This document shows, piece by piece, positions 1 through 9,033 of a DNA stretch of 64,000 nucleotides (positions within the stretch are counted from its first letter, which is position 1; each line of letters starts with the position of its first letter). The notes beneath the pieces are model-generated. The model was not told where the DNA came from. It ran no database searches and was given only the letters and a program-made list of their open reading frames with translations. Both the position numbers and the translations under genes were made by a program. Source of the stretch: Sphingobacterium arenae (GTDB lineage: Bacteria; Bacteroidota; Bacteroidia; Sphingobacteriales; Sphingobacteriaceae); the NCBI RefSeq assembly GCF_014692505.1, contig NZ_JACNYK010000002.1:682001-746000 (forward strand), written 5' to 3'.

Positions 1-2883
1 TATTTTCATATGGTTATCTATATTAATGGAGCTAAAGGCACGGAGTTAACATCAGACAGTCCTATCACCTTTAGCGATGGAGCGTCCTTTAATATCGGGG
101 CATCCACTGGATCGGTTAATCCTTTTAGCCAATATCTTGCCAATATTGTCGTTTGGAATCATGTGCGCAGCCAAGAGCAGATCCGGCAAGATATGGCTAT
201 GCTCCGTTATTCAGATGGACGCACACCGCTTTCAGAGCAGATGTATTACCTGTTGTTCCGTCCCTTCGGCATACCAGATATACAGACACAATACGATACC
301 TTGGTGAACGAGCCGCAGCAGGTATTGCTGTATGAGTACGATCCATATGATCCAAATGCTATTGCGAGCCAGCGTCCCTCCGCCCATAAAAAAGCAGTGG
401 TGATGCAGTACATAGACAACCTGATCCAGTATGGAGACAATCTTTTTGGGCAGAATACGTGGGAATCCATCAACTCGGCTACCCTATGCTACATCACGGC
501 TTCCAACCTATTGGGACGTAAGCCCCGCGCTAAAGCAGTCGAAAACACAGAAGTGGACTACACCTACGGTCAACTGGCCGAAGGCAGTGCACAAGGACAG
601 GTTCCACAATTCTTGATTGATATGGAGCCCGAAATCCCGCCAATACGCAATGCCGCATCAAAACCAGAAGCCCTCGAATTGGCACTGGCACAACGGCATA
701 GCATCATGAATGCTTACTTCTGTATACCGTCAAACACAGCACTGTTGAACTACCGGGAAACCATAGATGATCGTTTGTACAAAATCAGGCTTGGACTAAA
801 TCTTGGTGGTCAGCCGAATGAGCTCGCCCTATTCGAGCCACCGATTGATCCAGAAAGTGCTACACAAGCCGCTGCACGGGGCTCAGACGTGTCGGCGAGT
901 AGCTCGGCCAGTCAGGCTATTCCTCACTACCGTTTTAGCTATCTGATCCAATTGGCCAAAAACTTTGCCGCTGAGGTTAACCAATTGGGTAACGCCTTGT
1001 TGAGTGCCCTCGAAAAAGAAGATGCAGAATACCTGGCTATGCTCCGGGAAACCCAAGGGAAGACCCTCCTTACGATGACGAAACAAATGAAGGTAGACCA
1101 AGTGAATCAGCTCTACGCCCAACAAAGCAGCCTGCAAGAGAATCTACAAGCTGCTAAGACCCAGCAACAAACCTACCAGCAATGGATTGATGCCGGTTGG
1201 AACGACTGGGAGATTGCTCAATTTGCCACAGAGGGATCCGGTATAGGGCTTAGTGAAGTAGCTGCCATTATGACCTTTGCCAGCTCCCCGATGTACCTGT
1301 TCCCAGTCATCTTCGGATTCGCGGCGGGCGGAATGAACTTTGGCGGGTCTTTTGAAGCTGCAGGCAGGGGGATTGGAGAAGAAGGTGCTATTCTCGCCCG
1401 GATTGCTTCCCTCCTAGCCATGAAAGGGAACTTTGAGCGGGTCAACAATGAATGGAAGCTTCAAATGCAATTGGCTGAAAATAACATAAAAAGTACCGAA
1501 TCACAATTACAGGCCATACAGTTCGAAATTAACGTGGCCTTACAGAATGATAAGCTCAACCAAACACAAATCCAGCAGGCAGATGAGGTCATTAACTTTC
1601 TGCAGACTAAATTTACGAACCATGAGCTATATCAGTGGATAAGCGGACAGCTGTCTACGATTTACTTCCAGGCCTACAGTGTTGCATTGAACATAGCCAG
1701 AATGGCTGAAACGGCTTATCAGTATGAAATCAATACCGAGAGCCACTTCATCAGCGATAGTGGCTGGAACAGCTTGTACAAAGGCTTACTGGCGGGAGAC
1801 GCCTTGACCCAAAACCTACAACAATTGGAACAGGCTTATGTGCAGGGCAACAGGCGTCCATTGGAGATCGAAAAAACCATTTCACTTTTGCAGCTGGCAC
1901 CCGAAGAACTTCTGCGCTTGAAAGACACGGGCACTTGCCGGTTCAGCTTAACAGAAAAACTCTTTGACCTTGATTTTCCCGGTCATTATTGCCGCAAGAT
2001 CGCTGCTATTTCCGTCACCATTCCTGCGGTGGTTGGCCCTTATCAAAACCTGCATGCTACGCTCACACAAATCAGCAACCAGGTATTGGTCAGCGCGAGC
2101 GAGGACGGCGTAAAATACCTGTTGGGTGTAGATGAACAGGCACCTGATACATTGTGGACCAACCGCAATAACAACCAAGCCATCGCCATCAGCACGGGCA
2201 CTAGCGACAGCGGATTATTCCAATTGAACTTCAATGATGAACGCTACCTGCCTTTTGAGGGTACGGGAGCTGTTTCAGATTGGCAGCTCGACTTGCCCAA
2301 GGCTAGTAACCAGTTTAATTTCGAAGCCATTTCGGATGTTATTATCACCTTAAAATACAATGCCTTCGATGGTGGCGCTGCATTCCGAGAGAAAGTAATC
2401 AACATTAGCGATGGCAATACTCGTCCTTTGCAAGACTACAGTGCCACAAAATTCGTCAGTCTGCGGCAGTATGATAATAGTGCTTGGGTGAAATTCCTGA
2501 ACCAGCAGAACAGTACGGTGAACCTGGTGCGCCAGCTGTTTCCTCCCAATGTGTCTGGACTTGGCATTGACCTAACTCAGGCTGTACTCTACCCAGTGCT
2601 GGGCGGTGAAGAAACCTACTCCGACTTTCAGGATCAGGTCAGTCAACTTAAGCTTGTCGCTCCTGAAAGTTATAACGCCAGTGATCCTTTTTCCGATCCG
2701 AAGCTTGCGCTCACGCTTTCCGCAGAGATTTCCGACGATTCAGGTTTCTTAAAAGATGGAAAGATCAATCCGGCACTGTGGAAGGATCTTATCCTTGTGT
2801 TTCCCTATACGGCAACGTTGGATTGGCAAGGACCGGAAAGTACGAAGACAAAATTGCCTTCAAAAATTAAATCTAATTTTTAA
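1..2883 (+). CDS. Tc toxin complex A subunit (TcA), C-terminal part
   Basis: The frame is open to the left window edge, so the true start lies outside; the first ATG is at position 10. TcA subunits form the pentameric syringe-like pore of ABC insecticidal toxins and dock the TcB-TcC cocoon. The visible part starts inside a LamG/concanavalin-like segment (about residues 1-70). It continues with the typical TcA stretch around residues 130-175 (motifs YIDNL, YGDNLF and NLLGRKP) and the block IPSN...LFEPPIDP. A hydrophobic, glycine-rich pore segment and a coiled coil follow (about 415-530). The C-terminal TcB-binding domain contains DFPGHYCRKIAAISVT and GPYQNL. No TcB or TcC gene follows downstream; partners, if present, are upstream. 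The family call is firm, but the target host is unknown. Confidence 0.88.
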   Translation, partial: YFHMVIYINGAKGTELTSDSPITFSDGASFNIGASTGSVNPFSQYLANIVVWNHVRSQEQIRQDMAMLRYSDGRTPLSEQMYYLLFRPFGIPDIQTQYDTLVNEPQQVLLYEYDPYDPNAIASQRPSAHKKAVVMQYIDNLIQYGDNLFGQNTWESINSATLCYITASNLLGRKPRAKAVENTEVDYTYGQLAEGSAQGQVPQFLIDMEPEIPPIRNAASKPEALELALAQRHSIMNAYFCIPSNTALLNYRETIDDRLYKIRLGLNLGGQPNELALFEPPIDPESATQAAARGSDVSASSSASQAIPHYRFSYLIQLAKNFAAEVNQLGNALLSALEKEDAEYLAMLRETQGKTLLTMTKQMKVDQVNQLYAQQSSLQENLQAAKTQQQTYQQWIDAGWNDWEIAQFATEGSGIGLSEVAAIMTFASSPMYLFPVIFGFAAGGMNFGGSFEAAGRGIGEEGAILARIASLLAMKGNFERVNNEWKLQMQLAENNIKSTESQLQAIQFEINVALQNDKLNQTQIQQADEVINFLQTKFTNHELYQWISGQLSTIYFQAYSVALNIARMAETAYQYEINTESHFISDSGWNSLYKGLLAGDALTQNLQQLEQAYVQGNRRPLEIEKTISLLQLAPEELLRLKDTGTCRFSLTEKLFDLDFPGHYCRKIAAISVTIPAVVGPYQNLHATLTQISNQVLVSASEDGVKYLLGVDEQAPDTLWTNRNNNQAIAISTGTSDSGLFQLNFNDERYLPFEGTGAVSDWQLDLPKASNQFNFEAISDVIITLKYNAFDGGAAFREKVINISDGNTRPLQDYSATKFVSLRQYDNSAWVKFLNQQNSTVNLVRQLFPPNVSGLGIDLTQAVLYPVLGGEETYSDFQDQVSQLKLVAPESYNASDPFSDPKLALTLSAEISDDSGFLKDGKINPALWKDLILVFPYTATLDWQGPESTKTKLPSKIKSNF

Positions 2884-3069
2884 GATGCTTAATTACATGG
2901 CTCACAAATTGCAATGTTATATGTATACCACTGTAAAGCGTATTGAAATGTGGTTGGCTCCTCCATAAATCTCTACAACTTAAACAATTTGACAAATTTG
3001 TATGTTGTGTAAGTGTATGAAAATATTATGGCTCTTAACACAGCAAACGAGGAATAAGATTGTAAAAAA

Positions 3070-3330
3070 ATGAGATTTGTTCAGCTTACACATGAGGTTT
3101 TGCGCGAACTGAAAGCACAGGGATATACCGCGCTTCATTCGCCATCCCTGTTGGTAAACGACAATCCGACGTGGGTACCGGTCAAAGTTGACCTTGGAGA
3201 GCTGTTTGATTTGGATAACGAAATGCTGGAAAGGATAAGTAGACCAGCACATAAGCAGCACTTTCTAGTGATCGGTGATGCCTTACAGAACATCAGGGAA
3301 GAGGATTTGATCGGCTCTGTTTGGGTATAA
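3070..3330 (+). CDS. small hypothetical protein (86 aa)
   Basis: This short ORF has an ATG start preceded by an AGGAAT stretch about 15 nt upstream. The product is soluble and acidic-to-neutral, with no signal peptide or membrane segment. I do not recognise a family. It lies 186 bp after the TcA gene on the same strand and is followed by a hairpin, so it could be a downstream passenger of the toxin gene or an unrelated small gene. The codon pattern looks coding, but support is limited to ORF length and position. Confidence 0.45.
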   Translation: MRFVQLTHEVLRELKAQGYTALHSPSLLVNDNPTWVPVKVDLGELFDLDNEMLERISRPAHKQHFLVIGDALQNIREEDLIGSVWV

Positions 3331-3363
3331 TAAACCTCACGTCCGGTAGACGCGGGGTTCAGT

Positions 3364-3393
3364 ATGTCGCCTGATACCTACTTCAGACGACAT
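3364..3393 (+). terminator. imperfect hairpin after the 86-aa ORF
   Basis: The arms ATGTCG/CGACAT and, after one mismatch, CTGA/TCAG enclose an 8-nt loop. The hairpin sits 34 bp after the stop of the 86-aa ORF. There is no strong T-run after it, so terminator function is only a possibility. Confidence 0.3.
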
Positions 3394-3526
3394 CACTATT
3401 TAATCAATACGCATCACGATACCCGATATAGATCCACCCAAATGATTTTATCGATTCATTTGCAAAACTTCCTTCGCTGTTGGCTTCGAAAGACGTAAAA
3501 AAGTTTAAATTTTTTGCTTAGCTATT

Positions 3527-3551
3527 TCTCAAGATAAACATATTCTTGAGA
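3527..3551. terminator. perfect 8-bp inverted repeat between convergent genes
   Basis: TCTCAAGA (3527-3534) and TCTTGAGA (3544-3551) are separated by 9 nt in the gap between convergent genes. AT-rich sequence lies on both sides, so it may serve as a bidirectional terminator. Confidence 0.35.
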
Positions 3552-3579
3552 TAAGGAATAATTAAAGAATAATAGAACG

Positions 3580-3598
3580 GAATCCCTCAATCGGATTC
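3580..3598 (-). terminator. probable terminator of the mazG-DUF2075 operon
   Basis: GAATCC (3580-3585) pairs with GGATTC (3593-3598) immediately after the DUF2075 stop codon. Read on the minus strand, a T-rich stretch follows. Stem strength is modest. Confidence 0.45.
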
Positions 3599-3604
3599 GA
3601 ATAT

Positions 3605-5509
3605 TTATTTCCTCACCCTACTCCGAAAATACCGCTCCGTCTCCTTATCCATAAAGTACACATAACAAGCTTTCATTCCACGTCCTAATAATACGCGGTA
3701 CGTATTCTTGACCAGCTGCACAAAAACCTCACTGCCCTTCACCTGCCCATCGTGCGAGTTTTCAGGGAACCCCTCCCATTCGCCGGTATCCGGGTTATAT
3801 TTAAGGTCGTTACCAAATATGACACCGGCATAGTCGAATTCAAATCCTTGTGCCGTATACACACAGCCTACCTGATCGATACCTGCCTCGTCATAAGCCC
3901 AATATTGTGATTTAGGAATACCACGGCGCATACCTTTGGTGCTCTCGTCTGCATTCCACGGGCGGATATAATCACCCACAACAACATCTTTGTGCAATTC
4001 CCCATCGGCATCGGCCTGCTTTGTCCACGGCCAACAGAACCCTGCCATCACCCGGCCGGTATAACCTTCTTCAACCTTCTCCCGAATCGCCTGCTCCAAA
4101 GCATGCGGGCTGTCCATAATACGGAACTCGAAGGCATCCTCCTGCCGCCACTCTGTCGTGGCTGTCTGCCGGATATGAAGCGTATGATCTATCCACTGGC
4201 TGTATTTTTCTGAGCCGCCGTTACGGAACTGCGATTCCAGATCGTATTCATACACGGTGCAGCCCATCTTTTCGGCTTGCGCACGGATAAAACTGGATGA
4301 GCCGATTTCTCCTCTCCGCACGGCTTGATAATCGTCGATAAAGAAAACGCATATGCGGCCGGCATGGAGTAAGTCTTCCACTTGTAGCCTGCCGGTTGAT
4401 TTGGCATAGCGTACCTGTGTTTTCTCACGAATACGATGCGCCTCATCCATCAACAGGACGTCAATGGCATTTGGTGTCGCACCACCGTAAGACAAGAAGT
4501 ATTTGAGGAGGCTAGCGGAATCCTTGCCCAATATCTTGCGCAGCGTCTCGGTAAATGATCTGGAGCCTGTGGCATAGTGGGTGTTGATATCCAACGCGGT
4601 GAGATCGGCCAATAGCTGCAACCCTACGACGGATTTTCCGGTGCCTGCGCCTCCTTTGACGATGATGGCGTATTTATCCTGCCCTTTGGTTTTTCGGGCC
4701 AGCGACATGACCGTATCGTATACGATAAGCTGTTCGTCCAGCAGGATATAGTCTCCTTTAGCCTTTGCCCTGCCAAATAGTTGCAGCTCGCCGTTAAGTT
4801 TTTGCTTGATCACGTCGGACACCTGCTTGAGCAATTTCTTCGACGGACGCAGTTTGCTGTGTTCGACTTCGTCGAGGATGGTCATCCCCTCGCCTGCCCC
4901 GACACGGTTGTGTATAAATGCGGAAAGCTCTTCGCGATCTTCTGCTCCATACACCGGAAACCGGTCAATAGCTTCTTGGAAACGGTTATCGAGCAATGTC
5001 TGATCGGTGGAGATGCTGTAATTGTGCAGGTAGCTACAGGCAGACAGTTGAATAGGTTTCGTTTCTTGATAAAAGGCGCTATTGTTCTCTTTGAGGTAGT
5101 AGAGATAGTTGCCGACCTGTATACTGGGGTGCAATACTTGCCGGTTGCCGCCACCGACCCAAGTTAGTACGTAATCGCTATCGTAATCGGTAAAGTTGCA
5201 TTTTTCCCATTGCTTGAGTTCGATGATAACGGCCTGTTTTTGGTGCTGCTCGTCATGCCCGTAGATGACCACATCGATCCGCTTGGCGCTGAGTGGAAGT
5301 TTATACTCGACCATGATGCCCTGGTCGCTCAGGTTCTGGCGTTCGAGGATATCGGACAGGCGGAACAGCGAGTTGCGCCAGGACATGATTTCGTTTTGGG
5401 AGGGATGGTACCCAAACTGCTGCAGGAATTGCTCGCGGAGTATATCGGCAAGCTTGTTCTGGATATTTAATTGTATAAACTCGGTTGCTGACCCGGCGTA
5501 TAGCTTCAT
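3605..5509 (-). CDS. DUF2075 protein: PD-(D/E)XK-like domain fused to P-loop helicase/ATPase
   Basis: This is a 634-aa soluble protein. Residues about 60-105 carry a nuclease-like signature: D79 in RIDVVIYG, then ELK (E97, K99), as in PD-(D/E)XK folds. A P-loop NTPase follows, with Walker A GGAGTGKS (about 286-293) and Walker B DVLLMDEAH (about 350-358). Further conserved helicase-type residues include LESQFR (about 418) and a C-terminal VYTAQGFEFDY block. These features match DUF2075, which is related to Schlafen group 3 proteins. The ATG overlaps the stop of the upstream mazG-like gene by 4 nt (ATGA), so the two are translationally coupled. A role in phage defence or DNA/RNA processing is inference. 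Fragments of this same gene occur at 46.3 and 55.1 kb. Confidence 0.85.
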   Translation of the reverse strand: MKLYAGSATEFIQLNIQNKLADILREQFLQQFGYHPSQNEIMSWRNSLFRLSDILERQNLSDQGIMVEYKLPLSAKRIDVVIYGHDEQHQKQAVIIELKQWEKCNFTDYDSDYVLTWVGGGNRQVLHPSIQVGNYLYYLKENNSAFYQETKPIQLSACSYLHNYSISTDQTLLDNRFQEAIDRFPVYGAEDREELSAFIHNRVGAGEGMTILDEVEHSKLRPSKKLLKQVSDVIKQKLNGELQLFGRAKAKGDYILLDEQLIVYDTVMSLARKTKGQDKYAIIVKGGAGTGKSVVGLQLLADLTALDINTHYATGSRSFTETLRKILGKDSASLLKYFLSYGGATPNAIDVLLMDEAHRIREKTQVRYAKSTGRLQVEDLLHAGRICVFFIDDYQAVRRGEIGSSSFIRAQAEKMGCTVYEYDLESQFRNGGSEKYSQWIDHTLHIRQTATTEWRQEDAFEFRIMDSPHALEQAIREKVEEGYTGRVMAGFCWPWTKQADADGELHKDVVVGDYIRPWNADESTKGMRRGIPKSQYWAYDEAGIDQVGCVYTAQGFEFDYAGVIFGNDLKYNPDTGEWEGFPENSHDGQVKGSEVFVQLVKNTYRVLLGRGMKACYVYFMDKETERYFRSRVRK

Positions 5510-5835
5510 AGTTCGTTGTATTTTTTGGCTGTTCCTTTGGCTTTATCGACGGGATATTTCTCGTCGTTGCGCTTGATCTTGTCTTCGATGATCTGCTGGA
5601 TGTCGAGCCCATGTTTATCGGCCAGTAAAAGGGCGTACATCAGCACGTCCGCCAGTTCTTCTTTCAGCTTTTCGGGATGGGCGTCTTCGTTGCCTTTCCA
5701 AAGAAATAGTTCCAGCAGCTCGGAGGCTTCTATGCTGAGGGCTACGGCGAGGTCTTTGGAATTGTGGAACTGCTGCCAGTCGCGGGCGTCGCGAAAGTTC
5801 CTGATCTGCTGCAAGAGTTGTTCGATATCTGTCAT
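5506..5835 (-). CDS. MazG-like nucleotide pyrophosphohydrolase
   Basis: This is a 109-aa all-alpha protein of the MazG/dCTP-pyrophosphatase type. The metal-binding ExxE...ExxD pattern is visible as E36-A-S-E39 and E60-L-A-D63. Such enzymes hydrolyse (d)NTPs to the monophosphate plus pyrophosphate. I chose the ATG at 5835; an upstream in-frame TTG at 5847 would add four residues. It is the first gene of a two-gene operon with the DUF2075 gene. The pairing of a nucleotide-pool enzyme with a nuclease/helicase suggests a stress or antiphage role, but that is inference. A decayed copy of this gene lies at 50.5-50.8 kb, and its upstream leader is repeated at 14.45 kb. Confidence 0.82.
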   Translation of the reverse strand: MTDIEQLLQQIRNFRDARDWQQFHNSKDLAVALSIEASELLELFLWKGNEDAHPEKLKEELADVLMYALLLADKHGLDIQQIIEDKIKRNDEKYPVDKAKGTAKKYNEL

Positions 5836-5869
5836 GGTGTGCTTCAAAAACGGCTTGATGGCTAAATTT

Positions 5870-5893
5870 ACGAATTTTGTGGGAGTATTGGGG
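5870..5893 (-). promoter_or_regulatory. 24-nt leader element upstream of mazG-like gene (copy 1)
   Basis: This stretch lies 35 bp upstream of the mazG-like start. It recurs at 50761-50784 (next to the mazG remnant), at 14486-14502 (shortened), and with 21/24 matches at 51993-52016 upstream of the DUF1016 nuclease gene. Conservation outside coding sequence suggests a shared promoter or operator, or a leftover of duplication. Confidence 0.4.
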
Positions 5894-5994
5894 ATGAAAA
5901 TTTACAGAAACATTTTCACTAATATTTCCTACTTTTAAAGAGGTAAAGGAAATTATGAATTATATCCAAAATCAACTAAAGAAAATTTCGCTAT

Positions 5995-6255
5995 ATGAAA
6001 CCAGATAATTTGACTGAATTTACTGATGATCAGCTATTCCAAAAAATGAAAAATATCAAGAATAACAAAATAATAAACGCCGTCATCGTTGGAGCCACCG
6101 TGGGGATTTTCTTTTTTGGAGTAATGAAAAATGGACTGGGGCTGTTTACGTTTTTTCCTTTAGTTATCGGATATCTGGTCATTAAAAATTCAGCAGGGGA
6201 TAAAATTATTGAACAGGAAATCCGTAAAGAAATGCAGTCTAGGGATTTGGTGTAA
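5995..6255 (+). CDS. small membrane protein (86 aa)
   Basis: The N-terminal half is lysine/asparagine-rich and soluble. Two adjacent hydrophobic segments follow (about residues 28-45 and 48-65), with a short charged C-terminal tail. That is the layout of a small two-helix inner-membrane protein with both ends in the cytoplasm. No family is recognised. The next gene starts 65 bp downstream on the same strand and is also membrane-bound, so the two are probably co-transcribed. Confidence 0.55.
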   Translation: MKPDNLTEFTDDQLFQKMKNIKNNKIINAVIVGATVGIFFFGVMKNGLGLFTFFPLVIGYLVIKNSAGDKIIEQEIRKEMQSRDLV

Positions 6256-6320
6256 AATTTCATTAAGGTAACAACACCGTATAACAAGGATGAACAATCT
6301 ATGCTACCAGAGTTTATATA

Positions 6321-7112
6321 ATGCGTTTAGAAAGAAACCAGGAATGGATCGATAGAATGAAAAATAGCAAACGACTGAAGTTGACAACCATGCAGGCTTT
6401 TACGCATTATCAAATTGTGTTCTTTTTTTTATTTATCGTTCTCTTGACAGCATGGAACTTATTTGAAATTTATGTAACCGATACCTATTCCGGCGTTCGA
6501 ACAGGTGAAGAGCTGCTTATCGTCGCGTTGCCGTTTTTATTGTTAGCCGGATTATTTGCTTTTGTTCAGCATAGACGGCTTAGATTCAAAGAGATTGATG
6601 CTGCTCTCACCGAAGAACAATTTCAAGAGGTTGTTCAGCGGACTGCGAAGGACTTATCGTGGCGTATTGACAAGAATAATAATACATTTTTTAGAGCACA
6701 TAGATCTTGGAATTGGACAGGGAGCTGGGGCGAAATGGTGACGATTATAAAATACAAAAACCATCTTTTGATAAACAGCATCTGTGACCCAGACTACGTA
6801 AGTTCTATTATTTCTTATGGTCAGAACAAAAAGAATATTGATGTATTCAAAAAGAACTTGACAGACGTTTTAAACAATACGCCGATAGAAGTCAAAATTG
6901 AAAAAGTAAACAACGAATGGAGTATAAAAAGAATGATAATACGACTTTTTGCATACCCATTTTGCGCTTTTCTGATTGTGTTTGGCGCCTATATGTTAGT
7001 AGAGTCATCAACGTTTAATGCGATGATTTCTGGGCTGGTGGCAATGGTGGTCGCTGGGGTTTATTTATATTTGGATATGAAAATTTTGGCTACAAAAACG
7101 AAGGACAAATAA
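6321..7112 (+). CDS. membrane protein of unknown function (263 aa)
   Basis: Two hydrophobic segments near the N-terminus (about residues 27-48 and 64-82) are followed by a soluble central domain of about 120 residues. Two more hydrophobic segments lie at the C-terminus (about 210-250). The central part resembles the fold-sized cytosolic domains of YcxB-like membrane proteins, but no diagnostic motif is visible. It is probably co-transcribed with the preceding small membrane protein. The ORF is clearly coding by length and composition; its function is unknown. Confidence 0.6.
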   Translation: MRLERNQEWIDRMKNSKRLKLTTMQAFTHYQIVFFFLFIVLLTAWNLFEIYVTDTYSGVRTGEELLIVALPFLLLAGLFAFVQHRRLRFKEIDAALTEEQFQEVVQRTAKDLSWRIDKNNNTFFRAHRSWNWTGSWGEMVTIIKYKNHLLINSICDPDYVSSIISYGQNKKNIDVFKKNLTDVLNNTPIEVKIEKVNNEWSIKRMIIRLFAYPFCAFLIVFGAYMLVESSTFNAMISGLVAMVVAGVYLYLDMKILATKTKDK

Positions 7113-7260
7113 ACCCAAACCATTCGTACAGATTAACAAGGGTGATAAACAATATCGTCTCCGTACTTGGAAATCAGATAAGTGGAATGGATGACGAATT
7201 TGAAATTACCTTATTAGGCGTCTCGTATTCGGTATTTATCACTTTAAACACACACATTGT

Positions 7261-8007
7261 ATGACAAAACACATTTTGACAATTTTAATAACCTTAAGTT
7301 TGACTTTTTCATTTGGACAAACTTATAATGAAACATATGGGCAGCCTATTGTTGTTCTTATTGAAACCGACCCTTGGTTGATGGTTATCGGCTCTGACGT
7401 TCCAACTTTCGCATTATATGAAAACGGTCAAATTATCTATCGCAAAATTGTTGATAAAAAATATAAATATTTTGAAGTGAAAAACAACGCAGAAAAAACA
7501 CAAGAAATAGTAAAATCATTTGGTATAACAGATAGCCTAATGAAACAACCTGATTACACAGAAGCTTCAAGTTGGACAGACCAGCCGACAAATATTCTGC
7601 TACTCAACTTTGATACTTTGCGACAAATAGCTGTATATGGTAACTTACAACATACTAAAAATGAAGCAAGGGAAAATACACCGAAAGATTTTTTAACCGC
7701 ATATGACAACATTTTAAAGTTTGACGACGAAATAGCAAAAGAATGGTTTCCCGACACAATAGAAATTATGGCAACAGATTATAGTCATTCGCCAGAAAAA
7801 CCATTAAAGTGGAGCTCCAAATGGAGCGACATCAACAGCTCAACTACCGTGAAACGTGGTGATAATTTATACAGTATCTATTTAGATCGGAAATATTTTG
7901 CAGATTTTCTAAAACTTTTAAGAAGTTTAAAAGAAAAACAAGCTGTTGAAATCAATGGAAAGAAATATTCATTAACATATAGACTGCCTTTTCCGAATTT
8001 AAGATAA
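7261..8007 (+). CDS. secreted protein of unknown function (248 aa)
   Basis: A typical Bacteroidota signal peptide (residues 1 to about 19, ending FSFGQ) precedes a soluble protein with no further membrane segment. It should be periplasmic or exported. No catalytic motif or repeat is evident. The AT-rich codon use differs from the neighbouring PUL and from the TcA region, which may hint at separate ancestry. A 148-bp gap separates it from the upstream membrane gene. Confidence 0.6.
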   Translation: MTKHILTILITLSLTFSFGQTYNETYGQPIVVLIETDPWLMVIGSDVPTFALYENGQIIYRKIVDKKYKYFEVKNNAEKTQEIVKSFGITDSLMKQPDYTEASSWTDQPTNILLLNFDTLRQIAVYGNLQHTKNEARENTPKDFLTAYDNILKFDDEIAKEWFPDTIEIMATDYSHSPEKPLKWSSKWSDINSSTTVKRGDNLYSIYLDRKYFADFLKLLRSLKEKQAVEINGKKYSLTYRLPFPNLR

Positions 8008-8154
8008 CATAACACAGAACGCCTTACTGGCAATAGCTCGTCGAAAGTCATTGCACAAAGTTGGCTGAACAGCTTTTGGCTAGTAGTTACTGTAAAAGCA
8101 ACAATCAATAAACGTTGTATCAATTGAACGGAATATATTAAAATTTAAATCGAT

Positions 8155-8796
8155 ATGAAAAAGGTTTACATTTTTAGTGGCTTAGGTGTCGACAAAAGAG
8201 TTTTTCAAAAAATAGATTTCGGAAACTTAAATATCGAATTCATAGATTGGATTGAACCTCGAAAGGATGAAAGAATTGAGCATTATGCGAAAAGGATTTC
8301 AAAGAAAATAAATGCTGAAAACCCGATTTTAATTGGTCTTTCTTTCGGCGGTATTATTGCCGTCGAAATTGCAAAAATGATAGCAATTGACAAGCTAATT
8401 TTAATTGCTTCGGCCAAGACTAGAAAAGAAATACCAATGCTGTATAGGATTTTGGGGAAACTAAAGATACATAACGTTATACCCGCACCTTTTCTTAAAA
8501 GCGCTAATTGTATTTCTAACTGGTTCTTTGGAGCTCAGACACCGAACGACAAAATATTATTAAAACAGATTTTAGAAGATACTGACAATAAATTCCTTTA
8601 CTGGGCCATAGACAAAGTAGTGACTTGGGAGAACCTGCAGATCCCCCCAAATTATGTTCATATACATGGTCTCAATGACAGAATTCTACCTATTAAAAAC
8701 ATAAAAACGGATTATAAAATTCGGGGTGGTGGTCATTTTATGACGGTAAATAAATCAGAAGAAATAAGTAAATTGCTGAAGAAGATCATTGGTTAA
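8155..8796 (+). CDS. alpha/beta hydrolase
   Basis: This is a 213-aa compact alpha/beta hydrolase. The nucleophile elbow GLSFGG (serine at about residue 64) follows the oxyanion strand. HGLNDRILP supplies the catalytic aspartate late in the chain, and GGGHF gives the histidine. No signal peptide is present, so it is cytosolic. The substrate is unknown; the small size with a minimal cap fits esterase- or thioesterase-like members. The gene stands alone, with non-coding sequence on both sides. The very AT-rich codons (K, N, I) suggest acquisition from, or relation to, Flavobacteria-type genomes. Confidence 0.75.
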   Translation: MKKVYIFSGLGVDKRVFQKIDFGNLNIEFIDWIEPRKDERIEHYAKRISKKINAENPILIGLSFGGIIAVEIAKMIAIDKLILIASAKTRKEIPMLYRILGKLKIHNVIPAPFLKSANCISNWFFGAQTPNDKILLKQILEDTDNKFLYWAIDKVVTWENLQIPPNYVHIHGLNDRILPIKNIKTDYKIRGGGHFMTVNKSEEISKLLKKIIG

Positions 8797-8885
8797 TAGT
8801 TTAGCAAACTCTCTACATCAAAATGGTATACGATTGAGACTGTAAAATAGACTGTGTCAAAGCTAAAAAACATTCTCCCCTTCAC

Positions 8886-8910
8886 CGACAATTTCCCGAC
8901 AACCACCGAG
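8886..8910. repeat. short CCGA iteration
   Basis: CCGACAATTTC, CCGACAACCA and CCGAGGAATAG lie in tandem at 11- and 10-bp spacing in the gap between the hydrolase and tlpA-like genes. It resembles, on a small scale, the CG-phased array at 14.5 kb. Its function is unknown. Confidence 0.3.
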
Positions 8911-8964
8911 GAATAGCCTGCACCCCCCTAATTAATATTAGATAACAGAAGGCAACAGTTTACT

Positions 8965-8988
8965 TTTACAAATACTAACGTTTGTAAA
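8965..8988 (+). promoter_or_regulatory. inverted repeat upstream of tlpA-like gene
   Basis: TTTACAAA (8965-8972) and TTTGTAAA (8981-8988) form a perfect 8-bp dyad with an 8-nt spacer, ending 45 bp before the start of the thioredoxin-like gene. It may be an operator or a promoter-proximal hairpin. No regulator can be assigned. Confidence 0.35.
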
Positions 8989-9033
8989 TTAATTTTTTAG
9001 TGCTGTTTTAATATCTTTTTATTTCAATCCTTA

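Noticed and set aside
4781..5167. Long plus-strand frame inside the DUF2075 gene
   Set aside because: It is the antisense shadow of the DUF2075 coding sequence; the minus-strand protein has clear P-loop motifs.
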